Positions 5,126-5,635 of a DNA stretch of 5,635 nucleotides are shown here, piece by piece; the stretch's first letter is position 1; the number at the start of each line of letters is the position of its first letter. Position numbers and translations under genes: made by a program. Below the pieces are notes generated by a model. That model saw only the letters and a program-made list of their open reading frames with translations, was not told where the DNA came from and ran no database searches. Source of the stretch: an uncultured Porphyromonadaceae bacterium. Lineage in GTDB: Bacteria > Bacteroidota > Bacteroidia > Bacteroidales > Muribaculaceae. The stretch lies in the NCBI GenBank assembly GCA_905193485.1, contig CAJJOX010000149.1, positions 1 to 5,635 on the forward strand. The letters are read 5' to 3'.

Positions 5126-5635
5126 ATGAAACCGATCTTTCTGGTGGGCTACATGGGCTGCGGCAAGAGCACGCTGGGCCGCAAGCTGGCGCGGCGGCTC
5201 GGTGCGGCCTTTGTCGATACGGATGCCGCGGTCGAGGAGCTGGAAGGGGCCTCGGTGGCCGACGTCTTCCGTTACGAGGGCGAGACGCGCTTCCGCGAAC
5301 TCGAACGCGGGGTGCTCGAGCGGGTGATCGCCTCGGGCGATGCCGCCGTGGTCTCGACGGGCGGCGGCCTGCCCGTCTGGCGCGACAACATGGAGTGCAT
5401 GAATGCCGCCGGACATACGGTCTACCTGTGCCGCACGGCGGCGCAGATCGCCGGGCGCCTGAGCCCCTACGGACGGCAGAAGCGCCCCCGCCTGCGCGGC
5501 CTGAGCGACGACGAACTGGTCGGCTTCAGGGAGCGCGACATGGCCGTGCGCGACCCCTTCTACCGGAAGGCGGCGCTGACGGTCGAGTGCGGCGGGCGGG
5601 GCGGGGGCGGACTGGGGGGGGGGGTTCTCGGGGGG
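5126..5635 (+). CDS. aroK: Shikimate kinase, 3' end missing or corrupted
   Basis: 170 open codons from the ATG at 5126 to the window end without a stop. Shikimate kinase (EC 2.7.1.71) phosphorylates shikimate with ATP, the fifth step of the chorismate pathway, in the cytoplasm. Visible residues: Walker A GYMGCGKST (8-16), D33 in DTDAAV and R57 in TRFRELE for shikimate binding, the STGGG loop (77-81), the LID arginine R120 in KRPRL, and R142 in VRDPFY, the late conserved arginine. The family is about 165-180 residues, so nearly all of it is here. From codon 156 (5591) the translation turns into GGRGGGG-type residues that do not look like the expected final helix; I think the last ~15 codons are sequencing noise or an artefactual end. 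The wording RPRLRGLSDDEL and the strong G/C third-position bias point to an Alistipes-like source. Start choice is secure: it follows the upstream TGA by two bases and Walker A comes seven residues in. Confidence 0.93.
   Translation, partial: MKPIFLVGYMGCGKSTLGRKLARRLGAAFVDTDAAVEELEGASVADVFRYEGETRFRELERGVLERVIASGDAAVVSTGGGLPVWRDNMECMNAAGHTVYLCRTAAQIAGRLSPYGRQKRPRLRGLSDDELVGFRERDMAVRDPFYRKAALTVECGGRGGGGLGGGVLGG
5591..5635 (+). other. G-rich contig end, likely low-quality sequence
   Basis: The last 45 bases are nearly all G, including an 11-base G run (5614-5624) and a final GGGGG, with scattered C, A and T. In the aroK frame this gives a glycine string in place of the C-terminal helix. Such tails are typical of poly-G artefacts from two-colour sequencing or of an unextended read end. 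A real G-quadruplex-forming sequence is possible but unlikely inside aroK. Confidence 0.6.

Noticed and set aside
5591..5635. G-quadruplex regulatory element
   Set aside because: The bases sit inside the expected coding end of aroK and at the contig end, where sequencing artefact is the simpler explanation.

Overview
The window looks like a Bacteroidales metagenomic contig made of two unrelated pieces. Positions 1 to about 4905 carry five minus-strand genes with moderate GC (32 of 60 bases in 4261-4320 by hand count). Their start regions are A/T-rich without clear Shine-Dalgarno sequences, and one start has a perfect Bacteroidota -7 promoter box (TAnnTTTG). This fits a Muribaculaceae- or Bacteroidaceae-like gut bacterium, but the family-level guess is inference from style only. 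Positions from about 4910 to 5635 are very GC-rich (42 of 60 bases in 5221-5280), coded on the plus strand, and hold a shikimate kinase whose wording resembles Alistipes/Rikenellaceae proteins.

Layout in transcription order of the left part (reading right to left): the C-terminal end of an LtaS-like phosphoglycerol transferase/sulfatase-superfamily protein (4563-~4907); a complete 670-residue paralogue (2554-4566) joined to it by a 4-base ATGA stop/start overlap; a Gtf3/beta-1,6-galactofuranosyltransferase-like glycosyltransferase (1485-2522) with its own near-leaderless promoter; a GT2-family GT-A glycosyltransferase (468-1445); and the N-terminal part of a GT4-family GT-B glycosyltransferase running off the left edge (1-442). 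Gaps are -4, 31, 39 and 25 bases with no visible terminator, so this is probably one surface-polysaccharide operon: the glycosyltransferases would build an oligosaccharide on the cytoplasmic face and the membrane-anchored transferases would add a phospho-alcohol group on the periplasmic side. The substrate is not visible from the sequence.

Right part: the last ~70 codons of an unrecognised protein ending in a DPEQLNLF tail, two bases, then aroK (5126-5635), which keeps its whole catalytic core but dissolves into G-runs over its last 15 codons at the contig end.

The join at about 4905-4925 cuts the upstream transferase and the downstream unknown gene in mid-frame, coincides with a change of strand, composition and apparent taxon, and sits on a (GGC)n/poly-G tract with a small hairpin. 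I read it as an assembly or library chimera, not a biological system. The locus most worth a second look is the tandem LtaS-like pair coupled to three glycosyltransferases. I found no RNA genes, CRISPR arrays, insertion sequences or long repeats.
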